Below are positions 18,860 through 26,931 of a stretch of DNA of 64,000 nucleotides, one piece after another. Source of the DNA: Hymenobacter convexus (GTDB lineage: Bacteria > Bacteroidota > Bacteroidia > Cytophagales > Hymenobacteraceae); NCBI RefSeq assembly GCF_030580955.1, contig NZ_JAUQON010000006.1, forward strand, positions 186,001 to 250,000, given 5' to 3'. The position numbers and the translations under genes are program-made. The number at the start of each line of letters is the position of its first letter. Within the stretch, counting starts at the first letter, position 1. Under the pieces are notes generated by a model. The model had not been told where the DNA came from. It made no database searches and saw only the letters and a program-made list of their open reading frames with translations.

Positions 18860-19615
18860 TTTCTTCGGCAAAGCGGATAATTGTATAAATCGGTCGTCCT
18901 GGTTCCGGGCCAACTCCTTGGGCACCACACCCGCGTATTTTTTAATTTCCCGAATAAAATGGGCCTGGTCGGCGAAGTTTTCCTCGGGAAAAAGCCGGCC
19001 GGCTTTGAGCTGCGGCAGCGACGCCCGAAACCGCAAAATATTGGCGTAGTTCTTCAGCGAAAGGCCAAACATCCGGGTGAAGTACCGATTGATTTGCCGG
19101 CTGCTCCAGCCCGCCGCCTTGGCTAGGGCCTCCACCGGCAGCGCCCCATCGGAGGCGTAGAGCAAGTCGAATAGCTGGCGCTTCCGGGCATCGATTTCAG
19201 GGGGAATCAGTTGCGCAATGCGTGCAGTGGCTTTGGCGCAAAACGCATCAAAGTTGCCCAGGTCAGCTTCCGTGATGCCCAGAAAATCCGGCGGCAGGTA
19301 GCAGCCGCCATCCAGCAGGCCGGCCAGCCGCACCGGCAGCAGGTACTCCACCGCCAGCAGCTTCCAGCTAATGGCAAATGTGGTTATTCGCCCGGAAACC
19401 ACCTGAGCGCCCGGCCCGCCATCCAGCCCCCGCAGCATGACGTGGTAGGGCTCCGCCGCCGAACAGGAGAAAAAGGTGTCCACGCGGCCGTCGGGCACGA
19501 GCACCACCGGCTGCTCGGCAGCGGAATGATTGACGAGCATCCAAAAGCTTTCCACGAATTCGACCAGCGCCGCCGGCGGCTTCATCTCCCGGTATTCGAT
19601 GTCGCTGAAAGCCAT
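18857..19615 (-). CDS. AraC-family transcriptional regulator
   Basis: This 252-residue protein has an N-terminal sensing domain of the DUF6597 type (MKPPAALVEFVESFWMLVNH, VLVPDGRVDTFFS, ISWKLLAVEYLLPVRLAGLL). The C-terminal AraC-type helix-turn-helix pair contains ALAKAAGWSSRQINRYFTRM and FGLSLKNYANILRF, then FADQAHFIREIKKYAGVVPK. It would act as a one-component regulator in the cytoplasm. The closest target by position is the Tet(X)-like gene 32 bases downstream on the same strand; the effector is not known. Confidence 0.88.
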   Translation of the reverse strand: MAFSDIEYREMKPPAALVEFVESFWMLVNHSAAEQPVVLVPDGRVDTFFSCSAAEPYHVMLRGLDGGPGAQVVSGRITTFAISWKLLAVEYLLPVRLAGLLDGGCYLPPDFLGITEADLGNFDAFCAKATARIAQLIPPEIDARKRQLFDLLYASDGALPVEALAKAAGWSSRQINRYFTRMFGLSLKNYANILRFRASLPQLKAGRLFPEENFADQAHFIREIKKYAGVVPKELARNQDDRFIQLSALPKK

Positions 19616-19712
19616 TGGATACAGTTGATTGGAGCGGTTTCTTAATCGTTGTACGCCCCTACGTCGTTCGACGGCACCTCATCCTACAAACCGCTTCGCT
19701 GGCCAAACGGGC

Positions 19713-20879
19713 CTACCCTATCGCCCGCTGCACCCACGGCTTCAGCCCGGGCACGCGGGCCAGGCGCACGGCCGCATTCACCAGCCACGCCTTATTGCTG
19801 AGGAAACGCATGAGGCGGTAGCTTTTGGCCAGCTTCCGGCCGATTTTGTGGGCCACCCGCGCATCGTATTCCCGCATGCGTTCGGCGCTGAAATCCTGTT
19901 TTTCAAAACAGGCCGCTGCCTGCTCGCCGGCCAGAATCCCGCTCTGAATGGCCGTATCGATGCCGTGGCCCTGCAGCGGGTCGATGAGCGAAGCCGCGTC
20001 GCCGCACAGCATAAACCGCGCGCCGCTGATGCTGCGCTCCCGCCCGCCGCCCAGCGGCAGCCCAAAGCCCACAATGGGCCCCAGCTGCCGCGCCCCGGCG
20101 AAGCGGCCGGCCAGTTCGGGATGGGTGGCCAGCACGCGCATCATCACTTCCTTCAGGTCGACTTTGTGCTTGGCCACAATTTCGGACAGCATGCCCAGCC
20201 CCACATTATAACGGCCCGCGCCCACCGGAAACAACCACACATAGCCCGCCAGATAGTCGCTGCTGAGAAAAAACTCGGTGGTGCCGCTGCTGGCGCCGGC
20301 CACGTTTTCATAGTAGGCCCGCACCCCCGCGCAGTGATGGGCACGGTCGAGCGGCGCGGGCAGCAGCTTGCGGCCCACCACGGAGTTGGCCCCGTCGCAG
20401 CCGATGACGACCTGGCAGGTGAGTTCGGCACCTTCGGCCAGGTGCAGGTGCACGCACTCCGCATCAATGTGCACGCTTTTGAGCACCGTATTTTCCAAAA
20501 TAGTGGTGTCGGAATGCATCCGCACCAAGCCCAGCAGGGCCGCGTCAAACGTTTCGCGGGGGCTGTTGAAGCTGGGCAGCTTCCATTGCAGCGTGAGGCT
20601 GGCACCACTGGGCGCCACGAGGCGGGAATCGCGCACATCGTCGCGCGGCTGCAGCGGCCAGAGCTGCGCTACAAACGCGGGGTCGAGCTGGCGCAGGGCC
20701 TTGAAGGCCTGGCCGGGAATGGCGTCGCCGCACACTTTGTCGCGCGGGAATTGGGCTTTGTCCAGCAGCGCCACGCGCAGGCCGCGCTGGCGCAGGGCCA
20801 GCGCGCAGGCTGCGCCGGCCGGCCCGGCCCCGATGATGGCGACGTCGTAGGCAAGAGTATTTTCGGGAGAAACAGACAC
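19713..20879 (-). CDS. geranylgeranyl-reductase-family flavoprotein
   Basis: From the GTG at 20879 the product has 388 residues, with the FAD motif YDVAIIGAGPAGAACALAL directly at its N-terminus, which is why this start is preferred over ATG 20918. Further family marks are QFPRDKVCGDAIPGQ, the central VVIGCDGANSVVGRKLL, and LCGDAASLIDPLQGHGIDTA. This is the geranylgeranyl reductase / digeranylgeranylglycerophospholipid reductase type, which saturates prenyl chains or hydroxylates lipids. In Bacteroidota such enzymes may reduce quinone or carotenoid side chains. The specific substrate is not shown by the sequence. Confidence 0.85.
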   Translation of the reverse strand: MSVSPENTLAYDVAIIGAGPAGAACALALRQRGLRVALLDKAQFPRDKVCGDAIPGQAFKALRQLDPAFVAQLWPLQPRDDVRDSRLVAPSGASLTLQWKLPSFNSPRETFDAALLGLVRMHSDTTILENTVLKSVHIDAECVHLHLAEGAELTCQVVIGCDGANSVVGRKLLPAPLDRAHHCAGVRAYYENVAGASSGTTEFFLSSDYLAGYVWLFPVGAGRYNVGLGMLSEIVAKHKVDLKEVMMRVLATHPELAGRFAGARQLGPIVGFGLPLGGGRERSISGARFMLCGDAASLIDPLQGHGIDTAIQSGILAGEQAAACFEKQDFSAERMREYDARVAHKIGRKLAKSYRLMRFLSNKAWLVNAAVRLARVPGLKPWVQRAIG

Positions 20880-21050
20880 GATGCCAAAGGTAACGAGTGG
20901 CGCCGTGCGGCTTTTCATGCGCCAACGGGCGATTTTATTTCGAAACAAGAGTACCAGGCTGTTTTCCCAATTTGGGCCAAAGCCGCGCCGGGGCAGCCAA
21001 CCGTTCTGTTTTTTCGTTAGCTTGCTACCATCTCCTTACCCTTCCGGACT

Positions 21051-21758
21051 GTGAATTCTCTACTCGCTTCCCTGATTCCGGCCAACGAGGATGCCCGCTT
21101 AAAGGCCCTCGACCGCTACCAGCTGCTCGACGCGCGCAGCGAAAAAGTACTCGACGACGTGGTGGCCACCACCGCCAGCCTGTTTCGCGTGTCCAACGCC
21201 ATGCTCTCCATCGTGGAGAAGGACACGGTGCTGGTGAAAGCCCCCTACAACCTGCCCGCGCCCATTGAGCGGGTGCCCCGCGAGCAGAGCATCTGCTCCG
21301 CCGCCATTCTACAGGACGACACGACGGTGTTCGAAGACGTGGAAAAAACCGGCGTGCCCGGCGTCGACCTGACGCTGGTGCGGCAGATGGGCCTGCATTT
21401 CTACGCCGGCCACCGCCTGCGCACCCCCGACGGCCTCAACCTCGGCACGCTGTGCCTGCTCGATGGCCCGCCCCGCCAGTTCACCCCCTCCGAACGCACG
21501 CTCCTGAGCCGCCTGGCCGGCATGGTGATGCGCCTGCTGGAGCTGCGCCGCACCCTGGGTGCCCACGCCGGCGCCACGTCGTCGCTCTGGGAAATCGTGT
21601 ACCGGGCCATCAGTGAGCAGCTGGAGCGGCTGGCCGCCCTCACCCAGCGCGCCCGGCCCGCGGCCAGCCGGCAGCTCTCGCCGGCCGTGGCGCTGGAAGC
21701 CAGTGCCATCGTGAGTATTATCGACCAGTTTCTGGCTTCGACGCTGCAACGCCGCTAA
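21051..21758 (+). CDS. GAF-domain protein, copy 1
   Basis: This 235-residue protein begins at GTG 21051 (MNSLLASLIPANEDARLKAL). One GAF domain spans about residues 10-165: RYQLLDARSEKVLDDVVATT, LFRVSNAMLSIVEKD, EQSICSAAIL, LHFYAGHRLRTPDGLNLGTL and CLLDGPPRQFTPSERTLL. The helical tail (about 170-235) has no catalytic domain, so it is a stand-alone small-molecule or redox sensor, or one that acts on a partner. The next gene is a close paralogue in tandem. The family is clear; ligand and output are not. Confidence 0.85.
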   Translation: MNSLLASLIPANEDARLKALDRYQLLDARSEKVLDDVVATTASLFRVSNAMLSIVEKDTVLVKAPYNLPAPIERVPREQSICSAAILQDDTTVFEDVEKTGVPGVDLTLVRQMGLHFYAGHRLRTPDGLNLGTLCLLDGPPRQFTPSERTLLSRLAGMVMRLLELRRTLGAHAGATSSLWEIVYRAISEQLERLAALTQRARPAASRQLSPAVALEASAIVSIIDQFLASTLQRR

Positions 21759-21958
21759 TTGCCGCGCCGCCTACCGATGCGGGAACATCTGCGGAAAAAG
21801 GCTTGTCGGAGGAAAATGGCCCAATACCAGTTCGGCTACGCAACCCTGCCCCCGCGCCAGCGGTACAAGCAGCAGCTGACAGCGCAGCAGTGTGGGCATT
21901 TGCCTCGCGGCCGGCAAGCGGCTGTTTCATGCCGGTCGGCTCTCCTTGACTCCTTATT

Positions 21959-22669
21959 TTGGTTGATAATTCCCCCTCCCTCATACCGGCCAACGACGCG
22001 GCCCGCCTGCAGGCCCTCGAAGGCTACCAGCTGCTGGACGCGCGCAGCGAAAAAGTGCTCGACGACGTGGTGGCCGCCACCGCCCGGCTCTTCGGCGTGT
22101 CCAACGCCATGCTCTCCATCGTGGAGAAGGACGAGGTGCTGGTGAAAGCCCCCTACAACTTGCCCGTGGCCATTGAGCGGGTGCCGCGGAACCAAAGCCT
22201 GTGCTCGGCCACCATTTTGCAGGATGAGACGGCGGTGTACGAAAACATGAACCTGGCCAGCGCCCCCGGCGTCGATATTTCCCTGCTCCAGCAGCTGGGC
22301 CTGAGCTTCTACGCCGGCCACAACCTGCGCACCCCCGAAGGCTTCAACCTCGGCTCGCTGTGCGTGTACGACGGCCCACCGCGGCAGTTTTCGCCCGTCG
22401 AGCGCGCCCTGCTGGCCACCCTGGCCGGCCTGGTGATGCGCCTGCTGGAGCTGCGCCGCACCCTGGGCGCCCACGCCGACAGCACCGCCGTGCTCTGGAC
22501 CCCGGTGTACGGCGCCATCGGCGGGCAGCTGGCTCGCCTCAATGCGCTGGCCGAGCGCACCACCCCCCCCGGCGGTTCCGCCCAGCTCACCGACGCCGTG
22601 GTGGCCGAGGTGAAAGCCATTGCCGGCACCGTCGACCAGTTCGTGGCCGCCACTTTGAAACGGGTGTAG
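21959..22669 (+). CDS. GAF-domain protein, copy 2
   Basis: This 236-residue protein starts at a TTG (21959), as no ATG or GTG precedes the conserved SLIPANDAARLQALEGYQLL. It is a tandem duplicate of the gene at 21051: the stretches LLDARSEKVLDDVVA, VSNAMLSIVEKD, VLVKAPYNLP and LRRTLGAHA are shared, often base for base. Differences gather in the C-terminal tail and at presumed ligand positions (NQSLCSATI against EQSICSAAI). Both lack an output domain. Sub-functionalisation after duplication is likely, but is inference. Confidence 0.83.
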   Translation: MVDNSPSLIPANDAARLQALEGYQLLDARSEKVLDDVVAATARLFGVSNAMLSIVEKDEVLVKAPYNLPVAIERVPRNQSLCSATILQDETAVYENMNLASAPGVDISLLQQLGLSFYAGHNLRTPEGFNLGSLCVYDGPPRQFSPVERALLATLAGLVMRLLELRRTLGAHADSTAVLWTPVYGAIGGQLARLNALAERTTPPGGSAQLTDAVVAEVKAIAGTVDQFVAATLKRV

Positions 22670-22678
22670 CTTTCTGGC

Positions 22679-22746
22679 ATTCCGACGCGGAGGGAATCCG
22701 GAGAAAGCCATGAAGCCGTTTTACCAGATTCCTCCCGCGTCGGAAT
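22679..22746. repeat. palindromic repeat, family G
   Basis: The arm ATTCCGACGCGGAGGGAATC faces GATTCCTCCCGCGTCGGAAT, a near-perfect inverse with one exchanged base pair. It lies between the second GAF gene and dxr. Confidence 0.85.
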
Positions 22747-22757
22747 AACAACAGGCG

Positions 22758-22765
22758 TACTTTTG
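22758..22765 (+). promoter_or_regulatory. candidate -7 element for dxr
   Basis: TACTTTTG matches TAnnTTTG 25 bases before ATG 22790. A TTG at the standard spacing is not evident because the family G repeat occupies that place. Confidence 0.4.
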
Positions 22766-22789
22766 CGACGTTTCTGTGTCTGTAGCATT

Positions 22790-23956
22790 ATGGTTGAAAA
22801 AAACGAGGTAAAAACGCTGGCGTTGCTGGGCGCCACGGGCTCCATCGGCACGCAGGCGCTGGAGGTGGTGCGGCAGCAGCCGGGCCGGTTTCGGGTGGCG
22901 GTGCTCAGCGCGCAGCGGCAGTGGGAGCTGCTGGCGCAGCAGGCGCGCGAGTTCCGGCCCGCCGTGGTCGTCATCGGCGATGAAAGCGCTTACCAGCCCC
23001 TGAAAGCCGCTTTGGCCGACCAGCCCGAAACCGAAGTGCTGGCCGGTTCGGCCGCCCTGGCCGAGGTGGTGACCCGGCCCGAAATCGACATCGTCCTCAC
23101 CGCGCTGGTGGGCTACGCCGGGCTGCTGCCCACGGTGGCCGCCATCCGAGCCGGCAAGGACATTGCCCTCGCCAACAAGGAAACCCTGGTGGTAGCCGGC
23201 GAACTGATTACGGGCCTCATCAAGCAGCACAACGTGCGCCTGCTGCCCGTCGACTCGGAGCACTCGGCCATCTTCCAGTGTTTGGTGGGCGAAGAGCAGA
23301 ATCCCATTGAGAAAATTATTCTCACGGCCTCGGGCGGCCCCTTTCGCGGCCGCTCGGCCCGCGACATGGAAGCCGTCACCAAGGCCCAGGCCCTGAAGCA
23401 CCCTAACTGGGACATGGGCGCCAAAATCACTATCGATTCGGCCTCGCTCATGAACAAGGGCTTGGAGGTAATTGAGGCCAAGTGGCTGTTCGGCCTGACC
23501 AATGAGCAGATTGACGTGGTGGTGCACCCGCAGAGCATCGTGCATTCGCTGGTGCAGTTCGAGGACGGTTCGCTGAAGGCACAGCTGGGTTTGCCTGATA
23601 TGAAACTGCCCATCCAGTACGCCCTGGGCTACCCGCAGCGGCTGGCCAACACCTTCCCGCGCTTTTCCTTCCTCGACTACCCCACCCTCACCTTCGAGGC
23701 GCCCGACCGCGTGGCTTTCCCCAACCTGGAACTGGCGTTTGGAGCCATGCGGCGGGGCGGCAACGCGCCCTGCGTGCTCAACGCAGCCAACGAAGTGGCC
23801 GTGGCCGCATTTTTGCGGGAGCAGGTCGGCTTCCGCCAGATGTCCGACCTCGTGGCCGAATGCCTGGCGCGGGTATCGTACCTTGCGGAGCCAATATTGG
23901 CCGACCTGGTGGCCACCGACGCGGAGACGCGCCGACTGGCCGAAACCTTGGTTTAA
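22790..23956 (+). CDS. dxr: 1-deoxy-D-xylulose 5-phosphate reductoisomerase
   Basis: Dxr converts DXP to 2-C-methylerythritol 4-phosphate with NADPH, the committed step of the non-mevalonate isoprenoid pathway. The product has 388 residues from ATG 22790 (MVEKNEVKTLALLGATGSIG). The NADPH motif is GATGSIGTQALEVV. Active-site segments include ALANKETLVVAGEL, VDSEHSAIFQCL, ILTASGGPFRG, and ITIDSASLMNKGLEVIEAKW with metal and substrate ligands. The length is normal. rseP follows after a repeat; a Dxr-RseP order is common in bacteria. Confidence 0.97.
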   Translation: MVEKNEVKTLALLGATGSIGTQALEVVRQQPGRFRVAVLSAQRQWELLAQQAREFRPAVVVIGDESAYQPLKAALADQPETEVLAGSAALAEVVTRPEIDIVLTALVGYAGLLPTVAAIRAGKDIALANKETLVVAGELITGLIKQHNVRLLPVDSEHSAIFQCLVGEEQNPIEKIILTASGGPFRGRSARDMEAVTKAQALKHPNWDMGAKITIDSASLMNKGLEVIEAKWLFGLTNEQIDVVVHPQSIVHSLVQFEDGSLKAQLGLPDMKLPIQYALGYPQRLANTFPRFSFLDYPTLTFEAPDRVAFPNLELAFGAMRRGGNAPCVLNAANEVAVAAFLREQVGFRQMSDLVAECLARVSYLAEPILADLVATDAETRRLAETLV

Positions 23957-23963
23957 TAATCGT

Positions 23964-24070
23964 TGTCATGCTGACGAAGGAAGCATCTTATCACGGCTGC
24001 CTTCGTCAGATTTACTCACAATAGGCAGCGCGAGCGTGATAAGGTCCTTCGCTCCGCTCAGGATGACAGA
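23964..24070. repeat. hybrid palindromic repeat, families A and B
   Basis: The left arm opens like family B (TGTCATGCTGACGAAGGAAG, CATCTTATCAC), whereas the right arm is family A (GTGATAAGGTCCTTCGCTCC, GCTCAGGATGACA). The two arms pair only partly. It lies between dxr and rseP. Confidence 0.82.
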
Positions 24071-24086
24071 TTAACAAAAATTTCCT

Positions 24087-25430
24087 TTGGCTATCCTCAC
24101 CATGATTGGCCAGCTTGTGCTGGCGCTTTCCATCCTTGTTGGCTTGCACGAATTCGGCCATTTCGCCTTCGCTAAGCTCTTTAAAATCCGGGTCGATAAG
24201 TTCTACATCTTCTTCGACTTTCTGTTTCCGATGCCCAACGTGGCCAATTTCGCGCTGGTCAAAAAGAAGATTGGCGGGACGGAGTACGGCATCGGCTGGT
24301 TTCCGCTTGGCGGCTACGTGCAGATTCACGGCATGATTGACGAGACGCAGGACGCCGACGCGCTGGCCGGCCCGCCGCAGCCCGACGAATTCCGCGGCAA
24401 GCCGGCCTGGCAGCGCCTGCTGGTGATGCTCGGCGGCATCATCATGAACGTCATTTTGGGCATTGCCATTTTCACGGCCATGACGGCCTACTACGGCGAA
24501 ACCTACCTGCCGGCTTCGGCCGTGAAATACGGCGTGCTGCCCAACGGCCTGGCCCGCGAAGTGGGCTTCCAGACCGGCGACAAGGTGGTGAAAATCAACG
24601 GCCGCCCGTTCACTGAGTTCGACGAAATCTACAAGCCCGAGGTGCTGCTCGGCGACAACACCTACTTCACCGTGGAGCGCAACGGCCAACTGGCCGACGT
24701 GAAGCTGCCCGCCAACTTCCTCGACAAATCGAGCAAACAAACCGAGGACAGCTTGCTGCTCCGCCCCCGCGAAACCTTTGCCGTGGACCGCGTGACGCCC
24801 GGCGGCAACGCTGCCAAAGCCGGCCTGCAGGTTGGCGACGTCATCACGACGGTGGCGGGCCGGCCGGTGCAGTTTTTCGACGAGCTACAGGCCACCCTGC
24901 TGGCCAACAAAGGCAAAACCATCGACCTGAACGTGCAGCGCGCCGGCCAGCCCACCACCCTCCAAGTGGCGGTGGACGGCGAAGGCCACATCGGCTTCGA
25001 GCGCAAGTCGACGCTCACCTTTGGCACTCGCCACTACTCGGTGGCCGAGGCCGTGCCAGTGGGTACGAAGAAGGCCTTCGGCATTGTGTGGGTGCAGGCC
25101 CGCGCCTTCGGCAAGATTCTGACCGGCAAGGCTTCGGCCAAGAACCTGGGCGGCCCCGTCGAAATTGCCCAGCAGTTTGGCGGCGTATGGGACTGGCAGC
25201 ACTTCTGGGGCCTGGCCGGCATTCTGAGCATGGTGCTCGCGTTTATGAACCTGCTGCCCGTGCCGGCCCTCGACGGCGGTCACGTGGTGTTCCTGCTCTA
25301 CGAGATGATTCTGCGCCGCAAGCCGTCGGATGCGTTTCTGGAAGGCGCCCAGCGCGTGGGCACGTTTCTGATTCTGGCTTTGATGGCCTACGTACTGGTG
25401 TTCAAGCAGGTGCTGAAGCTATTTAACTAA
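24087..25430 (+). CDS. rseP: RseP/MmpA-type site-2 protease (M50)
   Basis: This membrane zinc protease of about 447 residues cuts anti-sigma factors or signal-peptide remnants within the membrane. The zinc motif HEFGH is in the first helix (SILVGLHEFGHFAFAKL), and the second metal site is at the C-terminal helix in MNLLPVPALDGGHV. Two PDZ-type regions lie between (GFQTGDKVVKINGRPF and AAKAGLQVGDVITTVAGRPV). The start is either TTG 24087 (MAILTMIGQLVL, which resembles the usual Bacteroidota N-terminus) or ATG 24102. No sigma/anti-sigma pair is seen in the window to name its substrate. Confidence 0.94.
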   Translation: MAILTMIGQLVLALSILVGLHEFGHFAFAKLFKIRVDKFYIFFDFLFPMPNVANFALVKKKIGGTEYGIGWFPLGGYVQIHGMIDETQDADALAGPPQPDEFRGKPAWQRLLVMLGGIIMNVILGIAIFTAMTAYYGETYLPASAVKYGVLPNGLAREVGFQTGDKVVKINGRPFTEFDEIYKPEVLLGDNTYFTVERNGQLADVKLPANFLDKSSKQTEDSLLLRPRETFAVDRVTPGGNAAKAGLQVGDVITTVAGRPVQFFDELQATLLANKGKTIDLNVQRAGQPTTLQVAVDGEGHIGFERKSTLTFGTRHYSVAEAVPVGTKKAFGIVWVQARAFGKILTGKASAKNLGGPVEIAQQFGGVWDWQHFWGLAGILSMVLAFMNLLPVPALDGGHVVFLLYEMILRRKPSDAFLEGAQRVGTFLILALMAYVLVFKQVLKLFN

Positions 25431-25460
25431 GCGGCTGCGCTGGCACGAAAGTAGCCTGCT

Positions 25461-25550
25461 CGTCATGCTGAGCGAAGTCGAAGCATCTTTATCGCAGTAG
25501 TAATTATTTACTTCCTCGGTAGAGATGCTTCGACTACGCTCAGCATGACG
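25461..25550. repeat. paired palindromic repeat, family B
   Basis: The left arm is CGTCATGCTGAGCGAAGTCG followed by AAGCATCT; the right arm is the inverse, ending GCTCAGCATGACG. It lies between rseP and the DUF6702 gene. Confidence 0.9.
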
Positions 25551-25581
25551 TTCTTTTTTCCCCTTTCCCTATTCCCATCTC

Positions 25582-26079
25582 ATGCGCCTGCTTGCTGCTT
25601 TTGTTGCACTCGTGTTGCTGTTGCCCCTCACCGGCGCGGCCCTGCACGCCTACCACAGCACCATCACGGAGCTGCGCTACAACGCGGCCAAGAAGCAGCT
25701 GGAGCTGTCGGTGAAGGTGTTTACCGATGATTTTGAGAAGGCGCTGTCGCAGGGCCAGCCGGCCTCCGTCAGCTTGGCTGCCGCCGGCCCGCGCCCGCTA
25801 GCCCTGGCCACGGCCTACGTGCAGCGCACCCTGCAGATTCGGACCCTTGCGGGGGCGCCGCTGCAGGTGCAGGTGCTGGGCATGCAGGCCGAAAACGACG
25901 GCTACTGGCTCTATTGCAAGGTACCGGTGGCAGATGCGCTGTCTGGCATTCAGCTCCGGCAGGCCATGATGCTCGATGTGTTCGGCGACGAGATGAACAT
26001 CGTCAACATCGAAGCCAATGGCAAGAAACAGAGCGCCCTCTTCCGCGCCGGCCACGAACAGGAAACCATCAACTGGTAA
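25582..26079 (+). CDS. exported DUF6702 family protein
   Basis: This 165-residue protein has a signal peptide (MRLLAAFVALVLLLPLTGAA) and then a small beta-sandwich: HAYHSTITELRYNAAKKQL, ELSVKVFTDDFEKALS, and the C-terminal VNIEANGKKQSALFR. These are features of the Bacteroidota DUF6702 family, of unknown role, often found near membrane peptidases. It follows rseP in the same direction, with a family B repeat between. It is probably periplasmic. Confidence 0.8.
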   Translation: MRLLAAFVALVLLLPLTGAALHAYHSTITELRYNAAKKQLELSVKVFTDDFEKALSQGQPASVSLAAAGPRPLALATAYVQRTLQIRTLAGAPLQVQVLGMQAENDGYWLYCKVPVADALSGIQLRQAMMLDVFGDEMNIVNIEANGKKQSALFRAGHEQETINW

Positions 26080-26119
26080 ACCACCGGGCACCAAAAAATT
26101 TCATTCCGCGGCCCTCCGG

Positions 26120-26785
26120 CTACTTGTCCAAGGCCCCGCGCAGAAACTGGCTGAAGGGCACCATCGCCCGAAACACGTCCACTACATGCGCCCGGAAATC
26201 GGGGTGCGCCAGCACGTCAGCATCGGCCATGTGGTGCGAGGCGATGAAGCTTTTGTGCTTCAACAGCTCAATTTCGGGGTGGTCGACGGAGTAGGCGGCG
26301 GGGGATTTCTTCAGCCGCTCGCCGCTCATGCCACCGAAATAGCGCTGGAAATCGGGCGCGGCCAACAGCGCCTTGAGTTCGTCGGCGTTGTAGTCGATTT
26401 CTTGGCGGATGGCGGCCAACTGCTCCTTGTCGGGCTGGTAGAGGCCGCCGCCGATGAGCGTGCTGCCGTTGGGGCCCAGCTGCACGTAGTAGCCGGGCGT
26501 TTCAATGTCTTTGCCGCTGGCGGTGAAATAGGCCGAAAAGTGCAGCTTGTACGGGTCCTTATTGTTGCTGAACCGCACGTCGCGGTAGATGCGGAAGATG
26601 CTTTTGCGGCCCTGCGGCCCGGCCAGCGCGGGGTCGAGCTTCTGCAGTTCCCTGAACCAGAAATCGGCGTCTTCCTCGAACTGCTTGCGCAGCTGGTCGT
26701 AAGTGGGCTTGCGCTCCTGGAACCAGGCGCGGTCGTTGTGCTTGGCGAGGGCGGTGAGGAAAGTAAAAAGTGGCTTGAGCTGCAT
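26120..26785 (-). CDS. DUF2461 family protein
   Basis: From ATG 26785 (MQLKPLFTFLTALAKHNDR) the product has 221 residues. It shows the TIGR02453/DUF2461 pattern: NDRAWFQERKPTYDQLRKQF, KSIFRIYRDVRFSNNKDPYK, HFSAYFTASGKD, GYYVQLGPNGSTLIGGGLYQ, and a helical C-terminus. The family is cytoplasmic, widespread and uncharacterised. The start is placed here because the longer frame runs into a family B repeat. It converges with the DUF6702 gene. Confidence 0.88.
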   Translation of the reverse strand: MQLKPLFTFLTALAKHNDRAWFQERKPTYDQLRKQFEEDADFWFRELQKLDPALAGPQGRKSIFRIYRDVRFSNNKDPYKLHFSAYFTASGKDIETPGYYVQLGPNGSTLIGGGLYQPDKEQLAAIRQEIDYNADELKALLAAPDFQRYFGGMSGERLKKSPAAYSVDHPEIELLKHKSFIASHHMADADVLAHPDFRAHVVDVFRAMVPFSQFLRGALDK

Positions 26786-26824
26786 GAGCGGTGGGTTCGG
26801 GCGATAAAGTGTTTCTACACTGAA

Positions 26825-26914
26825 CGTCATGCTGAGCACAGCCGAAGCATCTCTACTGCCATACTAAATCTGATTAGTTGCGCGGTAGAGATGCTTCGGC
26901 TGTGCTCAGCATGA
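26825..26914. repeat. paired palindromic repeat, family B
   Basis: The arm CGTCATGCTGAGCACAGCCG with AAGCATCTCTAC faces its inverse, ending GCTCAGCATGA. A compensated pair (CACAG/CTGTG) keeps the stem. It lies between the DUF2461 and phosphoesterase genes. Confidence 0.9.
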
Positions 26915-26931
26915 AGTGCTTTTCTTTTCTT

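Noticed and set aside
20884..20891. TACCTTTG as promoter of the geranylgeranyl-reductase-like gene
   Set aside because: It ends only 5 bases before the preferred GTG start, which would leave almost no leader; it may be chance, so it was not listed as a promoter.
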